DNA of 64,000 bases from Arenibacter aquaticus (GCF_003957295.1 NZ_RQPJ01000002.1:372001-436000), one strand, 5' to 3'; counted from the stretch's first letter, positions 1 through 10,666 are shown. Notes: a model not told the origin generated them from the letters alone. Numbers and translations: made by a program.

Positions 1-941
1 ATAGTGAGGAAATTGGCCGGGACACTAAAGAAAAAATACAGGCTTTTGCCAAGCTATACAATTACAAACCCAATAATATAGCCATTAGCCTAAAAAATAA
101 ACGAACCAAGAATATAGGGGTGATCATCCCCGATATTGTACATCATTTTTTCACAACGGTGTTCAGGGGTATAGAAAAATATGCCAACGCCAAAGGTTAC
201 AATGTTATTGTTTGTGTTTCTGACGAATCCTTTGACAAGGAGGTCATCAACATGGAATTGCTTGCCAACGGCAGTATAGACGGTTTTATTATGGCATTAT
301 CTGCAGGCACACAACTAAAAAACGACTACAACCACCTAAAAGAGGTTACTGCCCAGGGCATCCCCTTAGTACTATTTGACAGGGTAACTCCAGAGATCAA
401 ATGTGACAAGGTGGTTATAGACGATAAAAAGGGCGCGTACAATGCTGTAACGACCTTTATACGCGAAGGCAGAAAAAAAATAGCCCTCATTACTACCAAG
501 GACTATTTTAGCGTAAGTAGGGACAGGGCAGCAGGCTACAGGGAAGCGCTATTGGACAATGACCTTGAAATAAATGAAGATCTCATCCTGGAATTTCCCT
601 CAATGGAAGTGGATGAAAAGGGAATAGAGGAGTTCTTTACAAATAAAAAGGTTGACGCCGTTCTAAGTGTCAATGAAATATTTGCCATTCACAGTATGAG
701 ATTTGTACAAAGCTTGGGCATAAAAATCCCTGAGGACATCTCATTTATAGGGTTTACGGACGGTCTATTATCCAAATATTCCACTCCCGGCCTAACTGCC
801 GTTGCACAACATGGCGAAGATATGGGAAAAATTGCTGCAGAAATGCTCATTGAAAAAGTGGAAAGTGAAGAGGAAGAGGAAACTTATACCACAAAAGTTC
901 TTGAGCCAACCTTAATAGTACGCGGATCTACCGGAAATTAG
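1..941 (+). CDS. LacI-family transcriptional regulator, 5'-truncated
   Basis: The reading frame is open from the left edge (first full codon at base 3) and ends at a TAG, giving 312 residues. The first ~40 visible residues are the end of the LacI DNA-binding domain and its hinge helix (frame reads ...ALSLKNKRT-like, here AISLKNKRTKNIGVIIPD); the rest is the periplasmic-binding-protein-like ligand domain, with the family-typical segments VIIPDI, DGFIM, VVIDDKKGAY, SRDRAAGYREAL and ISFIGFTDG. An internal GTG at 120 lies inside this domain and is not the start. It precedes beta-phosphoglucomutase, a GH65 phosphorylase and a GH13 amylase, so it is inferred to be the maltose/maltodextrin-responsive regulator of that cluster. 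The helix-turn-helix itself lies outside the window, so operator specificity cannot be judged. Confidence 0.93.
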   Translation, partial: SEEIGRDTKEKIQAFAKLYNYKPNNIAISLKNKRTKNIGVIIPDIVHHFFTTVFRGIEKYANAKGYNVIVCVSDESFDKEVINMELLANGSIDGFIMALSAGTQLKNDYNHLKEVTAQGIPLVLFDRVTPEIKCDKVVIDDKKGAYNAVTTFIREGRKKIALITTKDYFSVSRDRAAGYREALLDNDLEINEDLILEFPSMEVDEKGIEEFFTNKKVDAVLSVNEIFAIHSMRFVQSLGIKIPEDISFIGFTDGLLSKYSTPGLTAVAQHGEDMGKIAAEMLIEKVESEEEEETYTTKVLEPTLIVRGSTGN

Positions 942-1097
942 ACTATACTCGTTTAACATAGTAATCAGATTGCAGCAAAAGAACCACCTTACACCTAATA
1001 CCAATATAAGATATTGGTTCAAATATGGAATAGACACTCAGGATGGCAGCCCATTTCTCTCCCTGCAAACGCTAACCCCAAAAACACTGAAAAAACC

Positions 1098-1763
1098 ATG
1101 AGCAATAAAAAAGGATTTATATTTGATTTGGACGGAGTAATAGTAGATACTGCCAAATACCATTATCTGGCATGGAAAAAATTGGCCTCTAAATTGGGGT
1201 TTGAATTTACATTGGAACAAAATGAACTGTTTAAAGGGGTAAGTCGCAAAAGATGTTTGGAGATACTATTGGATATAGGCGGTATTAAGTGGAGCCATGA
1301 ACAATTTGAAGCATGGATGACAGCAAAAAATGAGGACTACCTTGCCCAAATTGAAGAAATGGATGAATCTGAAATTTTACCCGATGTACAGAGGGTTCTA
1401 CAGCACCTTAAGGCAAAAGAAATGCCTATAGCGCTGGGCTCTGCCAGTAAAAATGCCATCCCAATATTAAAAAAGGTTAAACTGTTGGATTTTTTTGATG
1501 TTGTGGTAGACGGCAACCAAGTTAGCAAGGCTAAACCAGATCCCGAAGTTTTCTTGATAGCTGCCAAAAAAATGGGCTTAACCGCCAATGATTGTGTGGT
1601 TTTTGAAGATGCCGTTGCCGGCCTTCAAGCCGCAAACAAGGCAGGAATGATCAGTATTGGTATAGGGGATGCCAAGGTCCTTTTTGACGCACAATATGTT
1701 TTCTCCAATTTTACTGAAATGGACAATAGTTTTCTTAACAGCCTCTTAATACCACAAGAGTAG
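1098..1763 (+). CDS. pgmB: beta-phosphoglucomutase (HAD superfamily)
   Basis: Converts beta-glucose 1-phosphate, the product of maltose or trehalose phosphorylase, to glucose 6-phosphate in the cytoplasm. The 221-residue length is typical. Motif I FDLDGVIVDT carries the nucleophile D10 and acid/base D12. Motif II is S115 in GSASKN, motif III K146 in SKAKPDPEVF, and motif IV E170-D171 in VFEDAVAGL. Each number is one higher than the well-studied Lactococcus enzyme, as I recall its numbering. An in-frame upstream codon at 1014 would add 28 residues with no family resemblance, so the ATG at 1098 is chosen. It lies directly upstream of a GH65 phosphorylase, its usual metabolic partner. Confidence 0.93.
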   Translation: MSNKKGFIFDLDGVIVDTAKYHYLAWKKLASKLGFEFTLEQNELFKGVSRKRCLEILLDIGGIKWSHEQFEAWMTAKNEDYLAQIEEMDESEILPDVQRVLQHLKAKEMPIALGSASKNAIPILKKVKLLDFFDVVVDGNQVSKAKPDPEVFLIAAKKMGLTANDCVVFEDAVAGLQAANKAGMISIGIGDAKVLFDAQYVFSNFTEMDNSFLNSLLIPQE

Positions 1764-1864
1764 TAGACCTCAGCAATAATTTGTACATTAGGACCTATTG
1801 TTTGGAACAAAATACACACCCAAACCATAGCCGTCCATTACAATAACGCTGATACTACAGAATA

Positions 1865-4180
1865 ATGAATCAAGATTATATAAAGCCCCACAATTGGTCC
1901 ATAATTGAAGAAGGATATGACAAGCTTAGGGTAAAATCTTCTGAGAGCTTATTCAGCCTGGGCAATGGCGCCATGGGACAACGCGCCAATTTTGAGGAAA
2001 AATACACTGGCCCCACTTTCCAGGGGAGCTATATTGCGGGTATTTACTACCCCGACAAAACCAAGGTTGGATGGTGGAAAAATGGCTACCCGGAATATTT
2101 TGCCAAGGTATTGAATGCGCCCAATTGGATTGGCATCAACATATTTATCAATGGTGAAGAACTGGATCTAAACAGCTGCAAAAGTGTAGATGAATTTCAC
2201 AGGGAGCTCAACATGAAACAAGGCTGGTATAGCCGAAGTTTTACAGCTACCCTCTTAAACGGCACTGTTATTAAAGCCAAAATTATCCGTTTTCTAAGTC
2301 TGGACTATGATGAAGTAGGTGCCATTAAATACGAAATTACCGCAGTAAACCAAGATATGAGCATTGCCTATCACCCTTATTTGGACAGTGGGATTACCAA
2401 TGAAGACAGTAATTGGGACGACCAATTTTGGAATACTACCAAAGCGGAATCCAAGGGATGTCAGGCCTTTTTGGAGGCCCACACCCTGAAGACCAACTTT
2501 TACACCTGTACTTTTATGGAATCTGGTTTGTTCCACAATGAAGAGGCCGTTTCAACAACGCCCATTGAGACAACCCAGCCCAATAAAGTAGTTCATCAAT
2601 TTAAAAAGGAGATCAACAAAGGCGACCGCTTAACCTTAGTTAAATTTGGAGGATACACCGTCTCTACCAACCACAAAGTGGATGCACTTGTCCCAGCAGC
2701 CAAAAAACTATTGCAAGAGACTACGGCCATAGGCTTTGATAGCTTATTGGAACGACAAAAGGAAGCTTGGTCCCAAATATGGAATATGAGCGATATTACC
2801 ATAGAAGGTGATGTAAGGGCCCAACAGGGCATTCGCTTTAATATTTTTCATTTAAACCAAACGTATTTAGGGAGGGATTCCCGACTCAACATTGGCCCCA
2901 AAGGGTTTACAGGTGAAAAATACGGAGGAAGCACCTATTGGGATACAGAGGCCTATTGCATTCCTTTTTATATGGCCACCAAAAACAATACCGTAGCGAG
3001 AAACCTTCTCACCTATAGGTACAACCATTTGGAAAAAGCTATTGAAAACGCCCAAAAACTTGGTTTCAAGGACGGGGCTGCATTGTACCCTATGGTAACC
3101 ATGAACGGGGAAGAGTGCCATAACGAATGGGAAATAACCTTCGAGGAAATACATAGAAATGGCGCTATTGCCTTTGCCATTTACAATTACCAACGTTTTA
3201 CCGCAGATGACTCCTATATCCCAGAAATGGGCCTGGAAGTTTTAGTTGGGATATCCCGCTTCTGGCATCAAAGAGCCACATTTTCTTCACAGAAAAACAA
3301 GTATGTAATCCTGGGAGTTACCGGCCCCAACGAATACGAAAACAACGTTAACAATAATTGGTACACAAACTATATTGCCAGATGGTGCATTCAGTATACA
3401 CTTGAAGCCTTACTAAAGGTAAAAGAAGACCATCCAAATGACTACGAAAGGATTATAGAGATCACCCAATTATCGGAGCAGGAGACAGCCTTATGGGATC
3501 AAGTGGCTACCAATATGTATTTCCCTTATGATAAAAAAAACAAGGTATACCTACAACAGGACGGCTTTTTGGACAAGGAATTGATCCCAGCGAAAGACTT
3601 AATGAAAAAAGATCGCCCCATTAACCAGAAATGGAGTTGGGACCGAATTCTAAGGTCTCCCTATATCAAGCAGGCCGATACCCTACAGGGATTTTACTTC
3701 TTTGAGGACCAATTTAGCTTGGAAGAACTGGAAAGGCATTTTGATTTTTACGAACCCTTCACGGTACATGAATCCTCCCTTTCTCCCTGCGTTCACAGTA
3801 TTCTAGCTGCCAAACTAAATAGAATGGAACAAGCCTATAACTTTTACCTACGTACGTCACGCTTAGATTTGGACGATTACAACAAAGAAGTGGAGGAAGG
3901 ACTCCACATTACCTCCATGGCAGGCACCTGGATGAGTATAGTGGAAGGATTTGGAGGCATGAGAGTCTTGGAGAACGAACTATCTTTTTGCCCCAGGATA
4001 CCAAAACAATGGGAATCCTACTCTTTTAAGGTGAATTTTAGAGGAAATATCATAAAGGTAAAGGTAAAAGATAAGGAGAGTAGTTTTGAACTGGAAGGTA
4101 GCCGGGAAATGCCCATTAAGCTAAACGGTAAGCGTTTGGTACTAAAGGCCGAAAAGAAAACATACGCAGCAATAATATAA
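1865..4180 (+). CDS. glycoside hydrolase family 65 protein, probable maltose phosphorylase
   Basis: Predicted to phosphorolyse an alpha-glucobiose, most likely maltose, to beta-glucose 1-phosphate and glucose. The 771-residue length fits GH65 disaccharide phosphorylases: an N-terminal beta-sandwich (about residues 1-270), an (alpha/alpha)6 catalytic barrel, and a short C-terminal beta domain. Visible motifs are WEITFEEIHRNG at 422-433 and GPNEYENNVNNNWYTN at 487-502. By position and family knowledge the latter should hold the general-acid glutamate (E490). There is no signal peptide, so it is cytoplasmic. Placement next to beta-phosphoglucomutase supports a beta-inverting phosphorylase. Trehalose or kojibiose specificity cannot be excluded from sequence alone. 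Confidence 0.88.
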   Translation: MNQDYIKPHNWSIIEEGYDKLRVKSSESLFSLGNGAMGQRANFEEKYTGPTFQGSYIAGIYYPDKTKVGWWKNGYPEYFAKVLNAPNWIGINIFINGEELDLNSCKSVDEFHRELNMKQGWYSRSFTATLLNGTVIKAKIIRFLSLDYDEVGAIKYEITAVNQDMSIAYHPYLDSGITNEDSNWDDQFWNTTKAESKGCQAFLEAHTLKTNFYTCTFMESGLFHNEEAVSTTPIETTQPNKVVHQFKKEINKGDRLTLVKFGGYTVSTNHKVDALVPAAKKLLQETTAIGFDSLLERQKEAWSQIWNMSDITIEGDVRAQQGIRFNIFHLNQTYLGRDSRLNIGPKGFTGEKYGGSTYWDTEAYCIPFYMATKNNTVARNLLTYRYNHLEKAIENAQKLGFKDGAALYPMVTMNGEECHNEWEITFEEIHRNGAIAFAIYNYQRFTADDSYIPEMGLEVLVGISRFWHQRATFSSQKNKYVILGVTGPNEYENNVNNNWYTNYIARWCIQYTLEALLKVKEDHPNDYERIIEITQLSEQETALWDQVATNMYFPYDKKNKVYLQQDGFLDKELIPAKDLMKKDRPINQKWSWDRILRSPYIKQADTLQGFYFFEDQFSLEELERHFDFYEPFTVHESSLSPCVHSILAAKLNRMEQAYNFYLRTSRLDLDDYNKEVEEGLHITSMAGTWMSIVEGFGGMRVLENELSFCPRIPKQWESYSFKVNFRGNIIKVKVKDKESSFELEGSREMPIKLNGKRLVLKAEKKTYAAII

Positions 4181-4367
4181 TTCTTATTGCTATAGGGCTA
4201 TTTTGTAAACAGAAGAAGAGCATGCCGTCATCAAAGAATATTTTAAGAAATACAAATGGCCGTATCAATAAATTTCGAATGAATAAAGAGTTCAGCATCA
4301 CAGACAGATACAATTTTGTCCAGAACTGGCAATAGGACTGGAATTACCTATGTAAAAAAATCTAGCA

Positions 4368-6158
4368 ATGAATCAGACTGCACACCCCAACAAAACCGTT
4401 GTCTACCAAGTATTCACCAGGTTGTTTGGAAACACAAACACCCATAACAAACCTTGGGGCACCATTGAAGAAAATGGCGTGGGGAAATTCAGTGATTTTA
4501 CGGAAAAGGCCTTGCGGGAAATCAAGGATTTGGGCGTAACCCATATATGGTATACCGGTATTCCCCATCATGCCGTAATCAGGGATTATACGGCCTATGG
4601 CATATCAAACGACGACCCGGACATTGTAAAAGGAAGAGCCGGGTCCCCATATGCCGTGAAGGATTATTACAGTGTAGACCCGGACCTTGCCGATGACCCA
4701 AATAAAAGAAACCAAGAGTTTAGGGAATTGGTTGAAAGGAGCCACAAAACAGGATTAAAGGTTATCATAGATATTGTTCCCAATCACATTGCAAGAAAAT
4801 ATGAAGGAAAAAACAACCCCGATGGGGTTGTAGACTTTGGTGCTACGGACAATACCACGCTGACCTATGACAAGGACAACAATTTTTACTATAACCTAGA
4901 CGAAGCCTTTTCAGTACCGGATTGGAGAGATGGCTATTTGCCATTGGGAGGGGAGTCCTATAGGATGAGCGACAGTAAATTCACGGAATTCCCGGCCAAA
5001 TGGACGGGAAATGGATCACGCTTGTCCAAACCAAATTTTGATGACTGGTACGAGACCGTAAAGATTAATTACGGCATTGCTCCCAATGGAAGGAAAGATT
5101 TTGAAACACTGCCCAATGATTTTAGCCAAAAAGACTTCTCTGAGCATTATGCATTTTGGCAAGGGAAATCCGTTCCTGATTCTTGGGCAAAGTTTAGGGA
5201 TATAGCCCTTTATTGGTTAGATATGGGCATAGACGGTTTTAGATACGACATGGCCGAAATGGTTCCGGTAGAATTCTGGAGCTTTATGAATTCGTCCATA
5301 AAAATGAAAAAGGAAGATGCATTTTTAATGGCGGAAGTATACAACCCCCAACGTTACAGGGATTATATTTTTTTGGGGAAAATGGATTATTTGTACGACA
5401 AGGTAGAGTTCTACGACTCCTTAAAGCACATTATGCAGGGACACGGATGGACAGACCATATCCCCGTGGTGCAAAACGGACTTATGGATATTGAGCATCA
5501 TATGCTACATTTTTTGGAAAACCATGACGAACATCGTATTGCCTGCCCTGAATTCCTGGGAAATGCAGAAAAGGCCAAGCCAGGCATGGTAGTTTCCGCC
5601 ACCATTAGTACCTCCCCTACCATGATCTATTTTGGGCAGGAAGTGGGGGAACCCGCTGCAGAGCAACCAGGCTTTGGCTCCCCTGGCCGTACTTCTATTT
5701 TTGATTATATAGGGGTACCCCATTTTCAACGCTGGGTGAACAACAAAAAATTTGATGGCGGCCAGTTATCCCATAAAGAGACGGAATTACGAAACTTTTA
5801 CAAAAACCTGCTAAATTTTACCATAGGTAGTACTGCTCTAATGGGGCACTACAGGGACATACATTACTACAACAGGGACCATACCCATTATTACAATTAC
5901 AGAGTTTTATCATTTGTAAGATGGTCTGAAAACGAAAGGCTCATAATTATTGCTAACTTTGATGAACACCAGACCTTTGGTTTCGATTTAAAGTTGCCAG
6001 CGGAAATTATAAGGGAATGGCAACTAACCAATAAGGAATACACCATGATAGACGAACTATATAACCAAAAGAAAAATACCTTGTATGTTGAAAATGAAAT
6101 TGGTCATGTTAGAATAGATATAAAACCATTGGAATCCCTAATTTTAAGTTTAAAATAG
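4368..6158 (+). CDS. GH13 alpha-amylase family protein
   Basis: Alpha-glucan hydrolase or transglycosidase of family GH13, 596 residues. The four conserved regions are present: DIVPNH (135-140), GFRYDMAEM with nucleophile D294, MAEVYNP with acid/base E323, and ENHDEHR with transition-state stabiliser D387. A small beta domain follows from about residue 500. There is no signal peptide, which suggests action on maltodextrins already imported. It follows the GH65 gene by 187 bases in the same direction and likely feeds maltose to that phosphorylase. Exact specificity (amylase, maltogenic enzyme or glucosyltransferase) is not resolved. The transporter expected in such a locus is not in view and may lie left of the window. 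Confidence 0.9.
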   Translation: MNQTAHPNKTVVYQVFTRLFGNTNTHNKPWGTIEENGVGKFSDFTEKALREIKDLGVTHIWYTGIPHHAVIRDYTAYGISNDDPDIVKGRAGSPYAVKDYYSVDPDLADDPNKRNQEFRELVERSHKTGLKVIIDIVPNHIARKYEGKNNPDGVVDFGATDNTTLTYDKDNNFYYNLDEAFSVPDWRDGYLPLGGESYRMSDSKFTEFPAKWTGNGSRLSKPNFDDWYETVKINYGIAPNGRKDFETLPNDFSQKDFSEHYAFWQGKSVPDSWAKFRDIALYWLDMGIDGFRYDMAEMVPVEFWSFMNSSIKMKKEDAFLMAEVYNPQRYRDYIFLGKMDYLYDKVEFYDSLKHIMQGHGWTDHIPVVQNGLMDIEHHMLHFLENHDEHRIACPEFLGNAEKAKPGMVVSATISTSPTMIYFGQEVGEPAAEQPGFGSPGRTSIFDYIGVPHFQRWVNNKKFDGGQLSHKETELRNFYKNLLNFTIGSTALMGHYRDIHYYNRDHTHYYNYRVLSFVRWSENERLIIIANFDEHQTFGFDLKLPAEIIREWQLTNKEYTMIDELYNQKKNTLYVENEIGHVRIDIKPLESLILSLK

Positions 6159-6174
6159 ATTATTGAAAAGTATT

Positions 6175-6927
6175 ATGACAACAAAATCTGCAATTGGAGT
6201 ATTTTTCCTATCCCTTATATTTATAAGTTGTAACAATATGAACAAACCCTTGGTTATTGGCCACAGAGGTGCGATGGGGCACGAAACGGAAAACACCTTG
6301 GCATCCATACAGAAAGCTATGGATCTGGGTGTAGACATGATAGAGATCGATGTCTTTAAAATTAAAAGTGGCGAAACCGTGGTGTTCCATGATTCCGATG
6401 TTAAAAGGCTAACCGATAGCGTTGGGAGTATTGAAGCTTTTAATTTTGTGGATCTTCAGAAATTAACCCTTACCGGCAACCACAAGATCCCTACCTTACA
6501 GGACGTACTAAACCTGATAGATAAAAAAGTACAATTGAATATTGAACTTAAAGGATCCAATACGGCAGATAGGGTAAACTTTATTATGAATTACTACATT
6601 AAGGAAAAAGGCTGGTCTATAGATAAATTCCTAATTTCCAGCTTTAAATGGGATGAACTACAAACCATGCGCCAGCTAAACAGCAAAGTACCTATTGCCA
6701 TCTTGGTAGGCGGTGACCCCTTACAAGCCCTGGACATAGCCAAGGAGTTGGGAGCCGTCGCCATTAATCCGTCCTATAAAGACCTAACATTGGAGAATAC
6801 CCATGAAATAAAAAATGCCGGATATAAGATTTACCCTTGGACGGTAAATAAGCCAGAGGACATCAAAAAAATTGCCCAATTAGGTGTAGATGGCATTATT
6901 ACCAACTTTCCTGAACGAGTAAATTAA
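6175..6927 (+). CDS. glycerophosphodiester phosphodiesterase lipoprotein
   Basis: GDPD-family enzyme hydrolysing glycerophosphodiesters to glycerol 3-phosphate and an alcohol. Counting from the ATG at 6175, a hydrophobic signal ends in the lipobox ...LIFISC with C19 as lipidation site. The GDPD signature follows: HRG (30-32), the E-N-T segment near 39-41, the EID metal ligands and the FHDSD histidine. A TTG four codons upstream (6163) is an alternative start. The final A of its stop codon is the first base of the next gene's ATG, suggesting translational coupling. The product would supply glycerol 3-phosphate, in keeping with glpFK nearby, though those lie on the other strand. About 250 residues is normal for the family. 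Confidence 0.9.
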   Translation: MTTKSAIGVFFLSLIFISCNNMNKPLVIGHRGAMGHETENTLASIQKAMDLGVDMIEIDVFKIKSGETVVFHDSDVKRLTDSVGSIEAFNFVDLQKLTLTGNHKIPTLQDVLNLIDKKVQLNIELKGSNTADRVNFIMNYYIKEKGWSIDKFLISSFKWDELQTMRQLNSKVPIAILVGGDPLQALDIAKELGAVAINPSYKDLTLENTHEIKNAGYKIYPWTVNKPEDIKKIAQLGVDGIITNFPERVN

Positions 6928-8216
6928 TGTTTGATATTATTGTTATTGGCGGTGGAGCCGCTGGTTATTACGGAGCCATTCATATCGCAGAATCCAATCC
7001 AAACCTTAAGGTGGCCATCTTGGAACGGGGCAAAGAGGTACTTACCAAGGTAAAAGTCTCTGGCGGTGGGCGCTGCAATGTTACAAATTCTGAGTTTAAC
7101 CCCTCCGAACTGGCCAAAAATTACCCCAGGGGAGAAAGGGAACTAGTTGGTCCTTTTCACAACCATTGCTGTGGAGACACTATGGCCTTTTTTGAAAAAA
7201 GGGGCGTCCGTTTAAAAATAGAAGCCGATGGAAGGATTTTCCCCACCTCCAATTCATCACAGACCATCATAGACTGCTTTGTTTCCGAAACAGAACGTTT
7301 GGGCATTAAGGTGTTCAAAAACAGTTCGGTGGTAGACATACTCCCACTTACCAAAAAAACAGACGCCTTAGATTATGCCTGGGAAATTAAATCGATAAGA
7401 GGCACATATAAAGCCAAGAAAATATTGGTCGCTACCGGTAGTAACCCAAAAATTTGGAACATGTTAGTGCAGCTGGGCCACACTATAATCCCCGCAGTCC
7501 CGTCTCTTTTCACTTTTAACATTAAGGACGATAGAATTAGGGGCATACAAGGAGTAAGCACTAATGCCAGCATAAAAATCCTACCTTCCAAGATGAAAAA
7601 TGGAAAGTTTAGTGCTGCGTTAAAAACATTTGGCATACATCCGGCAGACTTGGAGTCCGAAGGCCCCTTGCTCATCACCCACTGGGGAATGAGCGGTCCA
7701 GGTATTTTGCGATTATCTGCCTGGGGTGCGCAATTGTTGCACGAACTAAACTACAAGTTTAACATACGAGTAAATTGGCTGCCCGAATTTCATGAAGAAG
7801 GGGCGCTAAGACAATTAATGCAAATAAAGGAAATAGAAGGGAAAAAGACCGTGTTACGGACCAAATCATTTGACCTTCCAAAACGACTCTGGATAAGTTT
7901 GGTTAAGGCTTCCGATATTTCCGAAGCCGACAAATGGGCCGACATTTCTAAGGTACAATTGCAGAATTTAGCCAAACAACTTACCAATTGCAGGTTTCAA
8001 GTGGATGGCAAAAGTACCTTTAAAGAGGAATTTGTCACGGCTGGAGGAGTAGATTTAAAAGAAATAAATTTTAAGACCTTTGAAAGCAAAGTACTGCCTA
8101 ACCTCTTTTTTGCAGGGGAAGTAATAAATGTAGATGCCATTACAGGCGGATTCAATTTTCAGAACGCATGGACCGGGGCTTTTATAGCTGCTAAGGCCAT
8201 TGCCTCTACTACATAA
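6927..8216 (+). CDS. HI0933/YhiN-family NAD(P)/FAD-dependent oxidoreductase
   Basis: Flavoprotein of the HI0933-like (YhiN/BaiN) family, 429 residues. The N-terminal FAD-binding Rossmann motif is VIGGGAAG. The family signature KVSGGGRCNVTN is near residues 44-55, and the C-terminal FAD segment reads FFAGEVINVDAITGGFNFQ. The start ATG overlaps the stop of the preceding lipoprotein gene by one base. Physiological substrates of this widespread family are mostly unknown; the best-studied members reduce flavins or steroid-like double bonds. Nothing in the neighbourhood fixes its role. The next 200 bases to convergent glpF hold no gene or obvious terminator. Confidence 0.88.
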   Translation: MFDIIVIGGGAAGYYGAIHIAESNPNLKVAILERGKEVLTKVKVSGGGRCNVTNSEFNPSELAKNYPRGERELVGPFHNHCCGDTMAFFEKRGVRLKIEADGRIFPTSNSSQTIIDCFVSETERLGIKVFKNSSVVDILPLTKKTDALDYAWEIKSIRGTYKAKKILVATGSNPKIWNMLVQLGHTIIPAVPSLFTFNIKDDRIRGIQGVSTNASIKILPSKMKNGKFSAALKTFGIHPADLESEGPLLITHWGMSGPGILRLSAWGAQLLHELNYKFNIRVNWLPEFHEEGALRQLMQIKEIEGKKTVLRTKSFDLPKRLWISLVKASDISEADKWADISKVQLQNLAKQLTNCRFQVDGKSTFKEEFVTAGGVDLKEINFKTFESKVLPNLFFAGEVINVDAITGGFNFQNAWTGAFIAAKAIASTT

Positions 8217-8419
8217 TGGCGCCCATAAACAGTACCCCTTAATAATTGAGATGATGCCGCGGCCCCGATATTTGTTTAAAGTTATCTTTAATTGTGTTGC
8301 AGGGTGCGCCCAAATTTAACCACTTTATTAAAGATTCCGGTTTCTTGGCCCCACTAACATTGGCGCACATTATATGTGAATATAGTAGGCACCAAGGCAA
8401 CTTATGGCTGACACTTGCC

Positions 8420-9148
8420 TTAGGACAGCAATAGCATCAGCATCCCTGCCAAAGTAGCCCCTAGGATAGGAGCAACAACTGGCACCCAGGAATACCCCCA
8501 ATCGTTGCCACCTTTATCCTTAATTGGCATTATGGCATGCATGATCCGAGGCCCTAAATCCCTTGCCGGATTAATGGCATAGCCCGTGGTACCACCCAAG
8601 GAGAGTCCAATTACCCACACCAACAGTGCTACCGGCAGTGCCCCAAGGGAGCCAAGGCCAATAACCGTTTTGGTATCGGTTATGGTAGCATCGGTAAAAT
8701 AAAGCACCACAAAGACCAAGGTAAAAGTTCCTACCACCTCACTAAAAAAATTGGACGATATATTCCTAATTGCCGGGGAAGTACAGAAAACAGCCCGCTT
8801 TAACTCCTTGTTAGGGGTGGCATCAAAATAGTCTTTGTATACGAGCCAAACGATCAAAGCCCCCAACATAGCCCCTATGAACTGAGCCAATATATAAGTG
8901 GGCACCAAGGTCCAGCTAAACTTTTCTGCCACAGCGAGCCCAATGCTCACAGCGGGGTTAAGATGGGCTCCACTATACGGTGCGGCCACCGCTACCCCTA
9001 CGTATACGGCAAGCCCCCAGGCCGTTGTAATGACCATCCAGCCCTGGTCGTTGGATTTGGTCTTTTCTAAAATTACATTGGCTACTACCCCGCCCCCTAA
9101 AAGGATCAGAAAAAATGTGCCGATTATTTCGGCAATAAATGGAGTCAT
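8420..9148 (-). CDS. glpF: glycerol uptake facilitator (MIP/aquaglyceroporin)
   Basis: Inner-membrane channel of the major intrinsic protein family, 242 residues with six hydrophobic segments. Both NPA loops are present: GAHLNPAVS in the first half and GYAINPARDLGPR in the second. The Asp after the second NPAR is the usual mark of glycerol-conducting members. It lies 18 bases downstream of glpK on the same strand, giving a glpKF operon for glycerol uptake and phosphorylation. No glycerol-3-phosphate dehydrogenase gene is seen in the window. Confidence 0.94.
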   Translation of the reverse strand: MTPFIAEIIGTFFLILLGGGVVANVILEKTKSNDQGWMVITTAWGLAVYVGVAVAAPYSGAHLNPAVSIGLAVAEKFSWTLVPTYILAQFIGAMLGALIVWLVYKDYFDATPNKELKRAVFCTSPAIRNISSNFFSEVVGTFTLVFVVLYFTDATITDTKTVIGLGSLGALPVALLVWVIGLSLGGTTGYAINPARDLGPRIMHAIMPIKDKGGNDWGYSWVPVVAPILGATLAGMLMLLLS

Positions 9149-9166
9149 ATTTAGTTGGTTTATTAT

Positions 9167-10666
9167 TTAAGTGTTTAATTTGGACCAGTATTCCACGGCA
9201 TCTATTGCTCGGTACCAGCCTTTTATATTTTGTTCTATTTCTGTTCTTTCAGCAGTGGGCTGAAAATTTACATCACTTTGCCATATCTTTTGAATTTCTT
9301 CCAGACTATCCCAGAATCCCACTGCCAATCCGGCCAAATAGGCAGCTCCCATCACCGTAGTTTCCACTACTTTGGGACGAACTGTGGCTGTATTCAGCAC
9401 ATCGGCCTGAAACTGCATCAGTAAATTGTTTACCGTAGCACCCCCGTCTACCCGTAATTCCTTGATAGAGATCTTTGAATCTGCCTCCATGGCCTTTAGC
9501 ACATCCATGGTCTGAAAGGCAATAGCCTCCAGAGCGGCCCTGGCAATATGGGCATCGGTACTACCCCTGGTAAGCCCAAAAATACTCCCTTGCGCATGCT
9601 GGTTCCAATAAGGGGCCCCCAAACCGGCAAAAGCCGGCACAAAATATACTCCATCTGAACTATTTACAGATCTGGCAAGCTTTTCTACCTCCTCGGACTT
9701 TTTAATAATCATTAAACTATCCCTTAACCACTGTACTACCGCCCCGGCAATGAAAATACTTCCCTCCAAGGCATATTGGGTCTTCCCATTAATCTTCCAA
9801 GCTATGGTGGTCAAGAGGTTATTTTCTGAAACAATAGGCTTTTCCCCAATGTTCATCAACATAAAACAGCCTGTGCCATAGGTATTCTTAACCATTCCCG
9901 GTTTGGTACACATTTGACCAAAAAGGGCTGCTTGTTGATCTCCAGCTATCCCTGCTATTGGTATTTTACTGGCAAAGAAATTGGGGTTGGTATGGCCGTA
10001 AACTTCACTGGACTGTTTAACTTGGGGCAGCATACTTTTGGGAATGGTAAAGAGGGACAAGAGCTCATCATCCCATTCCATGGTATTAATATTGAAGAGT
10101 AAGGTTCTACAAGCATTGGTCACATCAGTAATATGGAGCTCCCCTTTGGTCATATTCCAAATTAACCAAGAATCTATAGTCCCCATTATTAAATCCCCAG
10201 CCTCGGCCTTTTCCCGGGCCCCCTCAACATTATCCAAAATCCACTTCACCTTGGTCCCTGAAAAATACGAATCGATCACCAATCCGGTTTTCTCCCTAAT
10301 CAACTTGGACTTACCTTGTTTTTTTAGTTCGTCGCAGTAGTCTGAAGTTCTTTTGTCCTGCCAAACAATAGCATTGTACACCGGCTTTCCAGAATTTCTG
10401 TCCCAAACAACCACCGTTTCACGTTGGTTGGTGATTCCTATAGCTGCAATATCGGCCCCATAAATCCCCTTCTTGGTGGTTGCTTCCGCAGCTGTTCCTG
10501 CTTGGGTAGACCATATTTCCAGGGGATCGTGTTCTACCCAACCCGGTTTGGGAAAATACTGTGTGAATTCTTTTTGGGAAACCGAAATGATATTGCCCTT
10601 TTTATCAAAAACAACAGACCGTGAACTGGTGGTACCTTGGTCCAATGCAAGTATATATTTTTCCAT
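9167..10666 (-). CDS. glpK: glycerol kinase
   Basis: ATP-dependent phosphorylation of glycerol to glycerol 3-phosphate (FGGY kinase family). The protein is 499 residues from the ATG at 10666, which gives the family-typical beginning [16 protein letters not shown]. The frame stays open for 28 further codons upstream, but that extension is hydrophobic and not family-like. Conserved segments include [36 protein letters not shown] and [11 protein letters not shown]. It is the first gene of a glpK-glpF operon. The 279 bases upstream contain no convincing gene. Confidence 0.96.
   Translation of the reverse strand: MEKYILALDQGTTSSRSVVFDKKGNIISVSQKEFTQYFPKPGWVEHDPLEIWSTQAGTAAEATTKKGIYGADIAAIGITNQRETVVVWDRNSGKPVYNAIVWQDKRTSDYCDELKKQGKSKLIREKTGLVIDSYFSGTKVKWILDNVEGAREKAEAGDLIMGTIDSWLIWNMTKGELHITDVTNACRTLLFNINTMEWDDELLSLFTIPKSMLPQVKQSSEVYGHTNPNFFASKIPIAGIAGDQQAALFGQMCTKPGMVKNTYGTGCFMLMNIGEKPIVSENNLLTTIAWKINGKTQYALEGSIFIAGAVVQWLRDSLMIIKKSEEVEKLARSVNSSDGVYFVPAFAGLGAPYWNQHAQGSIFGLTRGSTDAHIARAALEAIAFQTMDVLKAMEADSKISIKELRVDGGATVNNLLMQFQADVLNTATVRPKVVETTVMGAAYLAGLAVGFWDSLEEIQKIWQSDVNFQPTAERTEIEQNIKGWYRAIDAVEYWSKLNT

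Noticed and set aside
1014-1097. N-terminal extension of beta-phosphoglucomutase from an upstream in-frame codon
   Set aside because: The added 28 residues have no resemblance to the family, while the ATG at 1098 gives catalytic Asp positions matching known enzymes.
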